Shown: positions 37,709-50,144, counted from the stretch's first letter. The stretch is DNA of 64,000 bases from Stictocephala bisonia (GCA_035578905.1 JAQJVL010000002.1:6882717-6946716), one strand, 5' to 3'. Notes: generated from the letters alone by a model not told the origin. Made by a program: numbers and translations.

Positions 37709-38656
37709 TAATTCAGTTCAAGGACTGAAAACATCAAAGACAAAAACTAACATCATTTGGAAAAAACTAATCTTTTTTTAACTTTCCGATAATTTTGTTT
37801 ACTAAATAGTTCCTCAAATTAATAATAACAGTATTTGTCTGCCAATTACCTTTGTTCCTTTATTAAAATGAGAGATTTATAAACATCATTCGGTTTTTAA
37901 GTTGCTATAATGCATTTTTTTTTATTTCTTTTGCCCAAATTGTCATGTGTTATGGCAATATTTCAACATTTAGTTAATATTTTTGTCCGGTGAAAGAGCA
38001 AGGGTAAATACGCTATATCTTAATTAACTGTATTTCAAGTATAATATGTTAATGTTACGTATCATAAACGTACATCAAAACAATACTAACGACAAACATT
38101 ACTTTGCTACGGGATGGTTCTCTACGCTTGCTTGCTTACCTTTTCCTCCGTACTCCTCTTTAAACCATCACACCAGTATGCCTCCTGCTAGATCTGAAAC
38201 CATCCCCAATGAGCCACCATGCATCCGGATTTTAAGTTTTGTTTTTAAGTAAAAAAATATATAATACTACCTGTGCCCACCCACTTCGCCGGTCATAATA
38301 TTGAGTTTTGATTGTATAATTGTAGTGTGCACTAACCTTTTAGTTTCACAGTATCCAATTTATATCTAATTTAGAACAGCTGATGTTATGCATAGTTTAG
38401 TACTGTATATTCAGTTATTTTAAAAGTTTAGCCTACCACAATTTTATTCTATTTGTTTTTATTTAACAGCTGTTAATCGTATAAATTAATCAATTAATAT
38501 AGTGATATTAAAAACCATGTTTTATATATAGATACATGGAAAGAGTAAGTATTTTAAAGTAAATTGTTATGAATTCATAAAAATTATAAGAAAAAATATG
38601 TAATTAGAGATACTTAAAAGTTAAAGAAAGATTAGTTTATGATGTTAGAAACTTAC

Positions 38657-38733
38657 CAGGAGTTTCATTATGAGTGAAGGAAGATCTGGCACTGTAAGTG
38701 ATGACACACGTTCCCTTGTTTTTCATTTATATA
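38657..38733 (-). promoter_or_regulatory. Orphan promoter and first coding exon (MKLL)
   Basis: On the minus strand TATATAAAT (38733-38725) is followed 29 bases later by TCAT (A at 38702). Then comes ATG AAA CTC CTG at 38668-38657 and a GTAAGT donor. This is the same promoter plus tiny first exon seen in every other cuticle gene here, but no private second exon exists downstream. The next acceptor with a matching phase-0 signal-peptide exon on this strand is that of the copy A gene at 36281. It may be an alternative first exon of that gene (skipping 37639-37650), or the stump of a lost gene. It lies just outside the duplicated block. Confidence 0.6.
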
Positions 38734-39726
38734 GACAAACACTTCAAGGGCGTGGGGGGAAAGAGCTATCTTTCAAGGTATAGCTGGGAGGCTCATTATA
38801 ATTGGACCATCCCACCTAACTAACAATGATGTAAGTTTTTTTTGTAATTTTCCCAAAGGTAAGTCCAGTCTTATAAGTAACCAATTGATTATGATTTTAT
38901 TTTGATACGTATTTGAAAATATTTATTATTATTATTATTTATAAATCCTATAAAATTTAACCTTTATTAATTACATTATTTTGGTTGCAAACTGTACTAA
39001 TATAATGAAGTGAACTTTAAATTGTCTTTATGTAAAATATAGTTTGGTTTCAGTACAGTTACAAGTCTTGCTCTCATTACCAACTATCTCAAGAATGAGG
39101 AATTAAAAAAATATAAAGCAAATAACTTTTAAATTATTATAAATGTACTAACCCCATTTTGTCTGGTACACGTAAAAAAAATATGTCCTCGATATGACCA
39201 TTGAAATCAGTTTTCCAATCACTTTTTGCCATTTTGGCTGCATTGAAGTAACTTTAACTTTACTTTGGCACATAGAGAAAATAAACAGAGGTCTTATCCA
39301 ATAGTGTGATGTCTGTGCGTCAATTGTTATTTCTCTAGTTTCCTATGCGGATGGTGGAGCCAGAACCTTGCCAGTCACTTCCCTTTATTCCCAAATCATT
39401 AAGAAATGACTATACAGGTCTATAAAGAGCTACATTTCTTTAAATTCATAATAACTGCTATTTAGGACTTATCTGCGACTTAATTAAATCAAAGACTCTG
39501 TTCCTATTTTCTCTGTGACCTGGGCCAATCAATTTAGATTTTTTGGGCAATTTAGCCCAAACATTCAAAATTCCAGACATTGAATTGGATTGTGATCTGT
39601 TTTTCATTAAGTTGATGCAATAAATTCCGAATATCATAAACTCATGGTATTCCGGAAGTATAAATAAATTAATAAACATTATTGCTATGGAAAACAGTAA
39701 AATATTATTTAACAAACCTCATTATT
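38734..39726. other. Spacer upstream of the orphan first exon
   Basis: Nothing recognised; an 85-codon minus frame (39715-39458) has no motif. Confidence 0.5.
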
Positions 39727-40132
39727 CTCTATTAAGAAACCGATTTTCAAGATATGGGTGAATAGGAATGGCGGGTTAGTGGGATGAGTGAAGATGAATG
39801 AGTGTAGTCATTGTTACTAACTAAGGTCATATTTTCATTCGTAAGAGGCATTTATTTGTCAATGGTGAGGGCTAGTAAAGAACCTAATGATTTACGTGGA
39901 ATCTAAACCACGTAGTGTAAGTCTGATTTTCAGCTAACTGACAAGCTTAAGAATGATACTCAGTTCTATTCCAAACACATCATCTTAAATCATTACGGCT
40001 GTGAAAGAGTCATCTTGCAATGTTAACGTCGATGGAAACCATTGAAGGGACACCATATCGGTATACAAATTACTGAACATAGAACCTATTGCCTACAATA
40101 TCCATAACACTTCGTCCCCAAATAGCTAAATT
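39727..40132 (+). repeat. R2 repeat copy between the duplication blocks
   Basis: AAGATATGGGTGAATAGG, GTAGTCATTGTTACTAACTA, TTTACGTGGAATCTAAACCA, ATAGAACCTATTGCCTACAA and CTTCGTCCCCAAATAGCT match the family in order. Confidence 0.7.
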
Positions 40133-40446
40133 AGTTAGTTTTAACTATAGTTATCGTTATAGTATTAACTATAGTTTGAGTATTAACAATGATTTGAGAT
40201 AAGAAAATTAATAATAATGGAATATAATTGAATTGGTTCTTCAGTGTTGCTGCTAATCATAAGGAATTCGTATATTTACAATATACAGTTTTCGTCAATC
40301 TCTAGTAAATATTGTGAGTAGCCAATAAGTAAATGAGTGATATTCAGGTTTCTGTAGTATCACGGAAAATGAAGGTGCTACCTTTTAATTAATTAATGTT
40401 ACCAACCCTGTGGGAATTTTCCCTCCCTAAATGTCCCTCCGAATTC

Positions 40447-41559
40447 CCTCGTTATGCTATATAAAATGCACTTTTTCCAAGATGGTGGCCTTTCTCTTGT
40501 TATACTATATAAAATGCACTTTTTCCAAGATGGTGGCCTTCCCCTTGTTATACTATATAAAATTCACTCCTAACCTAACCTTATCCTCATTATACTATAT
40601 AAAATGCACTTTTTTCAAGATGGTGGCCTTCCCCTTGTTATACTATATAAAATTCACTCCTAACCTAACCTTTTCCTCGTTATACTATATAAAATGCACT
40701 TTTTCCAAGATGGTGGCCTTCCCCTTGTTATACTATATAAAATTCACTCCTAACCTAACCTTTTCCTCGTTATACTATATAAAATGCACTTTTTTCAAGA
40801 TGGTGGCCTTTCCCTTGTTATACTATATAAAATGCACTTTTTCCAAGATGGTGGCCTTCCCCTTGTTATACTATATAAAATTCACTCCTAACCTAACCTT
40901 ATCCTCATTATACTATATAAAATGCACTTTTTCAAGATGGCGGCCTTCCCCTTGTTATACTATATAAAATTCACTCCTAACCTAACCTTATCCTCATTAT
41001 ACTATATAAAATGCACTTTTTTCAAGATGGCGGCCTTCCCCTTGTTATACTATATAAAATTCACTCCTAACCTAACCTTATCCTCATTATACTATATAAA
41101 ATGCACTTTTTTCAAGATGGTGGCCTTCCCCTTGTTATACTATATAAAATTCACTCCTAACCTAACCTTATCCTCATTATACTATATAAAATGCACTTTT
41201 TCCAAGATGGTGGCCTTCCCCTTGTTATACTATATAAAATTCACTCCTAACCTAACCTTTTCCTCGTTATACTATATAAAATGCACTTTTTTCAAGATGG
41301 TGGCCTTTCCCTTGTTATACTATATAAAATGCACTTTTTCCAAGATGGTGGCCTTCCCCTTGTTATACTATATAAAATTCACTCCTAACCTAACCTTATC
41401 CTCATTATACTATATAAAATGCACTTTTTCAAGATGGCGGCCTTTCCCTTGGTATACTATATAAAATTCACTCCTAACCTAACCTTTTCCTCACTATACT
41501 ATATAAAATGCACTTTTTCAAGATGGCGGCCTTTCCCTTGTTATACCATATAAAATGCT
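40447..41559 (+). repeat. Higher-order satellite with TATA, ATGGYGGCC and CCTAA motifs
   Basis: Two alternating subunits. A (about 48 bp) is TTATACTATATAAAATGCAC plus tttttccaagatggyggcc. B (42 bp) is the same TATA block plus TTCACTCCTAACCTAACCTT. There are 14 A and 10 B units. AB makes a 90-bp higher-order unit and AA pairs recur in two places. Four A units carry ATGGCGGCC and ten carry ATGGTGGCC. Open frames here come from the 90-base period. Confidence 0.95.
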
Positions 41560-42230
41560 TTCGGGTACTTCCGGCGACTGTCGGCTACCTTCGTACGCTC
41601 TTAGCCTACGATGCACCCGTCGGCTACTGGTCTGGCGTGCATGCACACCCAAATTCTACGCTCTGATTGGTTGCCTCCCTCCCTCCCTACTTTACAAGTA
41701 ATCCTTCTCACATACACTGTTAGCCTACATATTTAAATTAATTTTTTATTTCATTTTTATCAATTTTTTAATAAATACACTGTTAACATGCACTCTTACC
41801 TTCGGGTACTCCCAACCATCTACGGCTTTCTTTAACATACATCGTTACCTACCTATGCTCCCCATGTACTTCCAGTAAAAATATCTAATCACGGTTAATC
41901 ATTGGGTACATACTTAACTCTCTTACGCTAGGCAACCCACAATACATGTTTTATTTAAAAATTAAGGGGCAGCTATTATTTACTTACTTAATACACTGTT
42001 AACTTTAGGGTCCTTTTACCCCCCTCCCATCTACTTCCGGTTAACTTCGTATGAAAACCTTCGTATCAAACACACCCGGCATCCTCAAGTCAAGCGTACT
42101 TAACATACTTCCATTTAACTTCGTACGCTCTTACCCTAGAGCCCTCATGCCTTGAAATCTTTGGACTATCCAACATAAATTACTTTGAATATTATTTAAC
42201 TGTACTTACAAAGCCATCGTATATATGTAC
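41560..42230. other. Satellite-to-duplication junction, pyrimidine-rich
   Basis: Echoes of CTTCGTACGCTCTTA, TACTTCCGG and CGGCTAC occur several times at irregular spacing, plus CCTCCCTCCCTCCC. Unclassified; possibly the eroded edge of the satellite or of a mobile element. Confidence 0.45.
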
Positions 42231-42947
42231 ATCGAATATTATGTTTTTACAGGCCTTTATACATGAAGGATGTTAATAGTTTTCCCTTGTTTATAATTTT
42301 TCACACATACAATTTTTCTCTTGAAATCTTATCTGCAATTTTAGATGTGATGACCTGACCCTGACCACTTCTGAAATGGTTTAGGAAACAAATTTCTCAT
42401 TTTGCTACTCTACAGACGAAGTGATGTAATTTTAAATAGTTAATTTTTTGGTTGGAAAAATATTGAATTACCCGAATTTGGATGTAAATTTGAAATCTTG
42501 ACACAAAAACGATGCGTATTTTAAGTTTAATGTGAATTATTACATTATTGTAGGATGAAGGTGCATGCCGATTGTAGTCCTATTACTAACTTAGATAAAC
42601 TATCTTAGAAAGGTTTATATATTGAGGTGAAGATCTACAGTTTGCGGTTCAAACTGAACAACATTATATATTTAATCGAATGGTCGCTGGGAGGTCGGGC
42701 CAAGAGACTAGCCCTAGATGGTTCATATTTTACATATAAATAAACACAGTAGCATACAATTATTAGCTCTCTTAGTTCAGCACGTCTATACTGTGAGAGA
42801 AGCCAGTTGGTCTTGTACATCGTTGATCATTGTACAAAGGCAAGAGTATAATTGTGTCGAATTTTCTCTAATAACTTGTTACCTTAATCGTAATTTATTT
42901 ATAAAAATAGAAAGAACTAAAGGTATTTTAGTGAATCTCCGGACAAC

Positions 42948-44351
42948 TGTACCGGGTCTTGGACCGGTACAGTTTCGTTTTTTTCGTCATTGTCTGCCAG
43001 GCTGCCTGAGATTCGTTTTTGCCCTGCGTTTTGCGTACTTTGGTAGCCGTTGGCCCAGTTCCGTTTCGTTCCGGTTTCCAGCAGCTTCGGTCAGGTTGGC
43101 CGTCTTCTAGATTGTTCGAGTAGTTCTAGTTTCTCTGGAGCCTTCGTCTTTCAGGTTGGCCGTCATTTTGTCTTTGGCTCTGCCTGCTGAGATTACTATG
43201 TTCGGCTGAGAGACTCCAAAACTCCAGGGTCCTCGAGTGGGACGTTCAGCCCTCGGCCTGCCGTCCGGGGATTGTCGACCATCTGCTCTGCTAGCCTGGC
43301 CTGAGGACCATGCTGGAGCCTAGTTTCGCCCGCTACCCTCTCTACAGCTTTGGGTAGAGTTCTTCAGTCCTCAGGTCAGTTCTGTCCATTTTTTTCCCGG
43401 CGGCTGAGCTGAGGGGTTTTGGTGATATTAAAAGAAAAAGAAGAAAAAAAAGTTTGTGGAACTGTTTAATTTGTGGCCTAGGCCTAAACTTCTAAACTGG
43501 GACAAAGTGATGGATGAAACAGCCATGGGGACTTATATATTTTTTTCTATTGAAGGAAGGAAAACTTGAAATACCAAAAGAACTTTTTGGGTGTTAATAT
43601 TTAATTAGTTTATATTCCTTGTTATTAATTAATTAGTTTATTTGTTGTTATATCTTTTAGATTTTATAGTTGTTAGGTCCCTATGGTTAAGTCATGTTAT
43701 TTATTTATATGTTTAGGCCTAGTGATCGTTATTTATTTTCTCGTTGTTAATTGTATTATTGATGTCAGGGGATAATAGAACGGTACCGTGTTATATTTTC
43801 TTTTAAATTATTTAATTTTTAAACTTTCACCAAAAGGGGATTATTGTTCTTTTGCTTAACTTTTAATTCGGAGCTGCCCAGGGATTCCGGCTTACTCCCT
43901 GGCCCGGTGGAATCAAGGGATGCGGGCCAAATTGCCGGTGTAATTGGTGATACCAAAAATTTTATAATTTTCTTCACTTTTAGTTGGGGCCTATTAAATT
44001 TTTCTTACGTTTTGGGGTGTCTCAGGCTAGGCTGCAGATAGGCCATACAGTTGATTAATTGTTAAATTTTGGGTATTTGTAGAGTTTGTGGTATTTATAG
44101 CGTTTGTTATTATTGTGTGTTAATTTGTTAATGTTAGTTATCTTGTCCTTTATTTAAGTGAAAATTTATATTGTGGCCTTCTGCCGTTTTTGTTTTATTG
44201 TTTTTTTACTTGGTAATAAATTGTAGTTTTGCTCAGCTGCCGAGTTTTATTTTGGACCCTCCAACTGCCATCCGTGATCCCATCGCTCGACTTGGTTTGA
44301 GCCATCCCCCGGTTGGCACGCTTTCCAGCTTTGGTGGGGGGATGGGTCTCA
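42948..44351. mobile_element. LTR-like insertion (candidate solo LTR), 1.4 kb
   Basis: Copy A reads ccggacaacttcagaac without a break. Copy B has 1404 bases here. The insert starts TGTACCGGG and ends TCTCA (TG...CA termini) and is flanked by CAAC on both sides (42944-42947, 44352-44355), or five bases if ACAAC is counted. It is GC-richer than the neighbourhood and has a palindromic start (GTACCGG...CCGGTAC). It contains an AATAAA near 44214 and no coding domain. These traits fit a solo LTR of an LTR retrotransposon. A non-autonomous DNA element is the alternative. Short open frames inside it are not genes. Confidence 0.7.
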
Positions 44352-44462
44352 CAACTCCAGAACACTTACAATAATTGCTTGAACTACAAGGAAGATAGAA
44401 TACACCCACCAATAGCTTGATAATATTAGCCAGCCCTAACCGATTGTCACGTTGTACTTCTT

Positions 44463-44465
<3 letters not shown>

Positions 44466-44560
<95 letters not shown>
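44466..44560. repeat. Long TA microsatellite, copy B only
   Basis: Over 80 bases of AT; copy A has only TTATATATAC here. Confidence 0.95.
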
Positions 44561-44665
44561 CTTGTCTATTAAAATATGCGTTTTTGAGTATTTTTTGAGC
44601 GTGAATTTTCTTATTTTTACAATATCTAATAGATGTATGTTTCTTATTGTTTATAATTGCTATAT

Positions 44666-45412
44666 AAGGTGTCCCAAAAGACTTCCCCCCTGTAAATTTA
44701 CCTTCCTCTGAAACAAACCAATATCCATTAGTAGATAGTTGTGTAATGACTAATTATGTTTTTTGTTCTTTATGAGATCTTAACTCCTGAACCCAAAAAG
44801 GGGATTTGAGGGGGCAAGTCCAAAATTTTAAACGCAAACCCCCATCAAGTAACATCTCATTTTAATGTTCTTTATAAAAAAAGAACAGTGCCATAAACTA
44901 GAGTTCTCTATCGCAATTCAAAACAAAACCACAGCCTGTTAAACGTTTATTAAAAAGTTACGCTAAAAAAATCAGTGGTTTTGTTGACTCATCTGTTCGG
45001 ACTTATGACCTTTGTACTTACTTGATAATAATCTGTTTGCTTAGATTTTCTTCATTTGTATAAACTTACCTTATTCCTGCTTTAGTTATAAAAGAGTTTT
45101 TTTATAGGTTTTAAATGTAATTTTTAGTTTAAATTTTGACAGGTTGTAGTTTTATACTCGATTGGGATAGAGACCTCTAGTTTGTGGATTTATTCTTTTT
45201 GTTATAAAGACCTTTATAATAAGGTGTCAATTTATGGGGGTTTACATTTGTGAAGTTTTGGACTTTCCCCCCAATCCCCCGATTTGGTTTGAGGAGTTAA
45301 GTTTTCAAATAACGCAAAAATTATCATTAGTAATTACATAACTATTCCCCAAAGGATATTGTTTTGTTTTATTCCTTTCAAAATGTATAGGGGGACTTTT
45401 GGGACACCTTGT
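44666..45412. mobile_element. Inverted-repeat element, copy B (GGTGTCCCAAAA ends)
   Basis: Duplicate of the element at 32946-33693. The ends read AAGGTGTCCCAAAAGAC and, at the right, TTTTGGGACACCTT. Arms are about 220-260 bp around an unpaired centre. Confidence 0.75.
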
Positions 45413-46134
45413 CAATGCACATGGCAATGTAATGTATATTGCCATATGCATTTCACTCTTGACAATGCCATGCATTATAGATTCACCCAAAATACACTAA
45501 CCGCACTCATTTCAAATTAAGTACAGTGAACACCACTGAATCCGGACACTCTAGACTAAAATTAGGAAGGTAAAATTACTCTATATTATTCAAATGATGA
45601 TTATTCAGTGGTTATCCATTTAAAACTATTATACTAACAGTGTAACGTTCCACTAACTAGTAGTGAATAAACAAGAAAATTTATGTCATATACTAATTAT
45701 TATTGTCGTGATTATGAGGTATAGACGTATATTTAGAGTTGGCGAGTAAAGATTAGAAATGTCATAGTATATTTCTCTTGAATGGGTTCCAAAACCCTAA
45801 AATAAACTTAGAAACGTCGATCAAATTCATGGATTTAGAAGGTATATTTTTTTTATTCAAGGCCAAATTTTATAAATAAATATCTTTCAGATAACGTAAT
45901 TTTCAGTATATCTCAAAGTCAAAACGCAAATATATAGTTACTAGTATATAATTTCAACATTATAACAAAGTTTTACAACAAATATACTGGTTGTGCATTC
46001 CCTCTTGAATAAAAATCTGACAGAAGTCCAGTTAGCAGCGCATTAAGTCCAACTGTTAACGCAAGCTTTTCTTTTGTTATGAAAAATGTGTTTATGATAC
46101 GTAGTTAGTTAAAGGCCAGCTCCTTATCAAAGGT

Positions 46135-46275
46135 ACTTTTATGAACAGAGTTAAATTATTTACTAGCCTATTAATTAGTAATTCTGCTTCCAATTAAGAT
46201 GGTCATAGTCTGAAATATGAGAAGGTCCACTTTATAACTAGCCAAAGGGATTTGGACTGTTTTCCCTTAACAAAA
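46135..46275 (-). repeat. Repeat R3, inverted fragment in copy B
   Basis: The duplicate of 34830-34960, with GGATTTGGACTGTTTTCCCTT. Confidence 0.5.
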
Positions 46276-46379
46276 TTTGTGTACTATGTGTAAACAAAAC
46301 AAAAAAATAATAAAGGAAAACAAAACTAAGTAACGTGGGCAGGTTTACTCTGAAAATCACAACCAATATCACATCACAT

Positions 46380-46585
46380 GTATTAGTGGGCGTGTGGGTC
46401 AATAGCACTGTGCATAAGGTGGGTGGGTTCGTACAGGTGTGGATTTATACAAACAGATATTAATGTAGGAGCGATTGGGTGGGTGGTTGAGTTAAAACCA
46501 CTATATATGTTTTTTCTGTTGACCTATATGAAAGTACCTTCTATTCGCCCAAACTTTACTAACGTACATGTATGGGTGGGTGGGA
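46380..46585 (+). repeat. Dispersed G-rich repeat, copy B
   Basis: Duplicate of the 35085 block with the same unit order. Confidence 0.65.
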
Positions 46586-47389
46586 AGGTGCTATTGATAT
46601 AAACAAACATATACCCTGAATGCTAACGTATGTTGTATTTTCTTAGATTCTACAGTGTTATATTTTCTTACCCTATTACGCAACTCATCATGAAGGTTAC
46701 AATTCAACAACTCCACCACTGTTGCACTAAATTGTCTTCTTGTGCACTCTATAAATAGTTCTTATACACAACTCTCCAAATAAATAAATCTTGCTATATA
46801 AATTCAAGATGATTTCTTGAAACTAACTATAAGCAGACATTCCTATACACGTTCGTTATTTTCGTAAAATATACAACCAATTTATCCTCACCTAATTTTA
46901 AACAATTTAATTCAGCATTTGTTAATTATTTTAAAGTCACTAATATTCAAAATATAGGAGAATATGAATCCTAACAAAAGCGATTCATATATTCTTGTTT
47001 TAAAGAACATTTTAATATATATATAATGATTTTTTATGAGCGTTTATTTTTTTCCAATAATACGTGAGCTTTCCTTAGAAAGTACCATTAACTATAACCT
47101 AATGAGAGATTAACAACCGATGGTAATCGGATGAACCCTTTAAAAATTCATTTAAATATTAAAAGTTATCATTTAATAAAGAACGTATAAACTTGTTCTT
47201 AAACTACGTCCCGTTCAATCTGTGTAGTTGAAAATAAAAAAATTAGTAATTTTTTTCTATTTTCCATAACCAATACTTTATTCAGTTATAATATAATATT
47301 TGTAGGCTTAAAAAAACTAAGTATATGATTTAAGCGATGAAAAAAGTTGTTACTATAAATAGTATGCTCTCAGTAAATCCATGAGATGT

Positions 47390-48991
47390 TCAAAATACAT
47401 ATGGGAAGTAGGGATGAGCCAGAGATCTGTAGCTGAAAGGCTCAGGGATAGTGACGGCCCAAGGAGCTCCGATGGAGTTGGCTGCATGAATGGCTTTCTG
47501 GCTGGCTACCAGGGGCTCTTCCAGGTTAGGGGCAGCAAAGGCCACGGTGGCCAGAGCCAGGACAGTGATCACGATCTATGGGTGGAAACATGAAATTAAA
47601 TAGTCATACATTGCTACATTCTTTAATAAAATGATGAAGTTTTCTATAGTTTTACAAATATATTATATCACTTTGAGATGATAATATTTAAGTTATATTT
47701 ATATAGATTGTAAGGTTTAAATGTTATTTTAAACAAATTCAACACACTATAAAAAATACTTTATTTTAAATTCAGTTATTATAGTTATAATGTTGTGTTG
47801 TTATTTATATTATTGCTGTTTATAATCTATTAATAATAACAACTTGCTAAAATCGTTGATGCTCTTTATGGTTGTGGATTATGCGTTCACGTAATTTAAC
47901 ATCGTTCGTTATTCTTAAATAATTTATACAAATTATTTAAGAATAACATCAATGAGTGGGTGTGTTTTATTGATAAAAAATGGACAATCTCTCATTTATG
48001 GGAAAACTCATTTATATTATTATTTACATCATATTCAAACTGTTTTTATTGCATTTTCATCTAATGCTGTAGCGTATATTTGGCTATGACTATTATACAG
48101 CATTGTAAAAATAAATAAATATGTAATAAAATATTATTATATACGAAAAATCTTTTATGTTGGGGGTTATCATTGACTTTTAGCTATTTAACGCTCACTT
48201 AACTCGTACCGTAAATCTGGCCAGGGAGTTTAAAATTGAAAAGTAAATTTAAATTCAAATACTATTACAAACACGAACAATTTTTCAACAACATTTTCAT
48301 AATTGATAAGTAGTCAAAATAAATAATGAATTTTAATTTCAGGTTTATTATGCGTATGTAAAAATGACATTTATGTGTGCATTCATAAAAAGGATATGTC
48401 ATTTACAGGAATAGAAGTAAAAGGCGATCGAACGCAGGCTATTAAAACATACGTACGATTGGTATACCCAAAACTATCAGCGTACCAATTTTCATCAATA
48501 TTCATTACGTAATTTTTGCATAATCGTACCTGCACAACAATGGGTTCACTTGTTTCGTAAGTAAGAAAACATGCATATTTTTTTCTTACAACACGATTAC
48601 TTTAAGTTGTTAAATATGGGTAATTTAAAATTACCCTTTAAAGTTTGGACTAAATTTATCTTTATCTTAATATATTTACAATCTGGTGCATATTTTTACT
48701 ATTTATATTAAAACTTATATTATACAAAAAATATTTTAGATTACAATAACAATGTTTCAAATAGTTATAATTTCCTCATCGTTAGCTTGTAATAATCTGA
48801 TAATTTCAAAATACTCAAATACTTATTTTGGTTTACTTTAGTTAGTGTAGTTAATGGATACTGTACGTGAAAAATAACCAATACAGATACTTAAATACAA
48901 CCAAGCCTGGTTAATTAAATGACGAAAAAGTGACACACATAAAAAAAAGAATAATAACACAAACGTGGAATGTTCTTACCAGGAATTTCAT
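47390..48991 (-). CDS. 65-aa mini cuticle protein, duplication copy B
   Basis: Minus strand. Exon 1 is 48991-48980 (MKFL, then GTAAGAAC). Exon 2 is 47575-47390 after CACCCATAG; the intron is 1404 bp, phase 0. Signal peptide MKFLIVITVLALATVAFA, then APNLEEPLVASQKAIHAAN (motif core about 23-37), SIGAPWAV and a tail ending AHPYFPYVF. The reverse-strand AATAAA is at 47277-47282. The mature protein is closer to the + strand gene at 55336 (six differences in 47) than to its own duplicate copy A (15 differences), although the surrounding introns of A and B are nearly identical. Role inferred from family: small secreted cuticle structural protein. The same bases read on the + strand give a spurious open frame. 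Confidence 0.88.
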
Positions 48992-49011
48992 GTTGAAGAG
49001 TGATAGTGAAT

Positions 49012-49048
49012 CTTTGTGTGTCTTTCCATTGTGACCGTCCCTATATAT
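49012..49048 (-). promoter_or_regulatory. Core promoter of the copy B mini cuticle gene
   Basis: Minus-strand TATATATAG at 49048-49041, the same element and spacing as in copy A. The ATG at 48991 is about 55 bases downstream. Confidence 0.55.
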
Positions 49049-49852
49049 GTAATTCAGTTCAAGGACAAACTAACATCATTTGGAAAAAACGAATCTTTTT
49101 TTAACTTTCCGATCATTTTGTTTAGTAAATAATTCCTCGAATTAATAATAACAGTATTTATCTGCCAATTACGTTTGCTCTTTTATTAAAATGAGAGTTT
49201 TATAAACACCATTCGGTTTTTAAGTTGCTTTAATGATTTTTTTTTTATTTCGTTTTGCCCAAATTGTCATGTTTTATGACAATATTTCAACATTTAGTTA
49301 ATATTTTTGTCCGGTAAAAGAGCAAGGGTAGATACGCTATATCTTAATTAACTGTATTTCAAGTATAATATGTAAATGTTACGTATCATAAACGTACATC
49401 AAAACAATACTAACGACAAACATTACTTTGCTACGGGATGGTTCTCTACGCTTGCTTGCTTACCCTTTCTTTCGTACTCCTCTTTAAACTATCACACCAA
49501 TATGCCTCCTGCTAGATCTGAAACCATCCCCACTGAGCCACCATGCATCCGGATTTTAAGTTTTGTTTATAAGTTAAAAAATATGCGATATTGCCTGTGC
49601 CCACCCACTTTGCCAGTCATAATATTGAGTTTTGATTGTATAATTGTAGTGTGCAGCTACCTTTCAGTTTACACAGTATCCAATTTATATCTAATTTGGA
49701 ACAGCTTATGTTATGCATAGCTTAGTACTGTATATTCAGTTATTTTTAACTTTAAAAGTTTTGCCTACTACAATTTTATTCTATTTGTTTTTATTTAACA
49801 GCTGTTAATAGTATAAATTAATCAATTAATATAGTGACATAAGAAAACCATG

Positions 49853-50144
49853 GGAATTTTGGAGGCCAGTGGGACAGAGTCCTGAGGTCAACAAGGAAAG
49901 TCATTGTATCTAGGGGCCAAGATAAACTTATATACAAAATATCAAGTTAACTAGGGGATATATAGTTTAGGAGAAATTGTGATGTAAGTGGCGTTTATAT
50001 ACTGTATACATAGATAGAACATGAATTATATACAATATTATGAAATTGGTGTAACAATCAGACATGTTAACTAATGACGAGTGGTAAATAGCTTTTAATA
50101 TACTACTCATCAATAATCAATCAATATATTCAATTATCAATATA

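Larger units (their letters stand above)
31404..38519 (+). repeat. Segmental duplication, copy A
   Basis: Direct repeat of 42231-49852. Alignment by eye begins at ATCGAAT (31404 / 42231) and ends at AACCATG (38519 / 49852). Sampled stretches differ by roughly 5% plus indels. It includes one cuticle gene on the minus strand. Relative to copy B it has about 590 extra bases at about 31810-32400 (with G-rich minisatellite) and a foldback insertion at 34022-34419. It lacks copy B's 1.4-kb insertion. Confidence 0.9.
42231..49852 (+). repeat. Segmental duplication, copy B
   Basis: Second copy of the 31404-38519 block in the same orientation, 3.7 kb away. It carries its own cuticle gene, a 1.4-kb LTR-like insertion (42948-44351) and a longer TA microsatellite (44466-44560), which account for its extra length. 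Confidence 0.9.

Noticed and set aside
40560..41400. Interstitial telomere
   Set aside because: CCTAACCTAACC occurs as just over two units within each satellite subunit, not as a long TTAGG run.
40431..41464. Two open frames of about 180 residues
   Set aside because: Artefact of the 90-bp higher-order satellite period.
42718..43110. 130-residue open frame
   Set aside because: Crosses the boundary of the LTR-like insertion at 42948, so it is a chance fusion.
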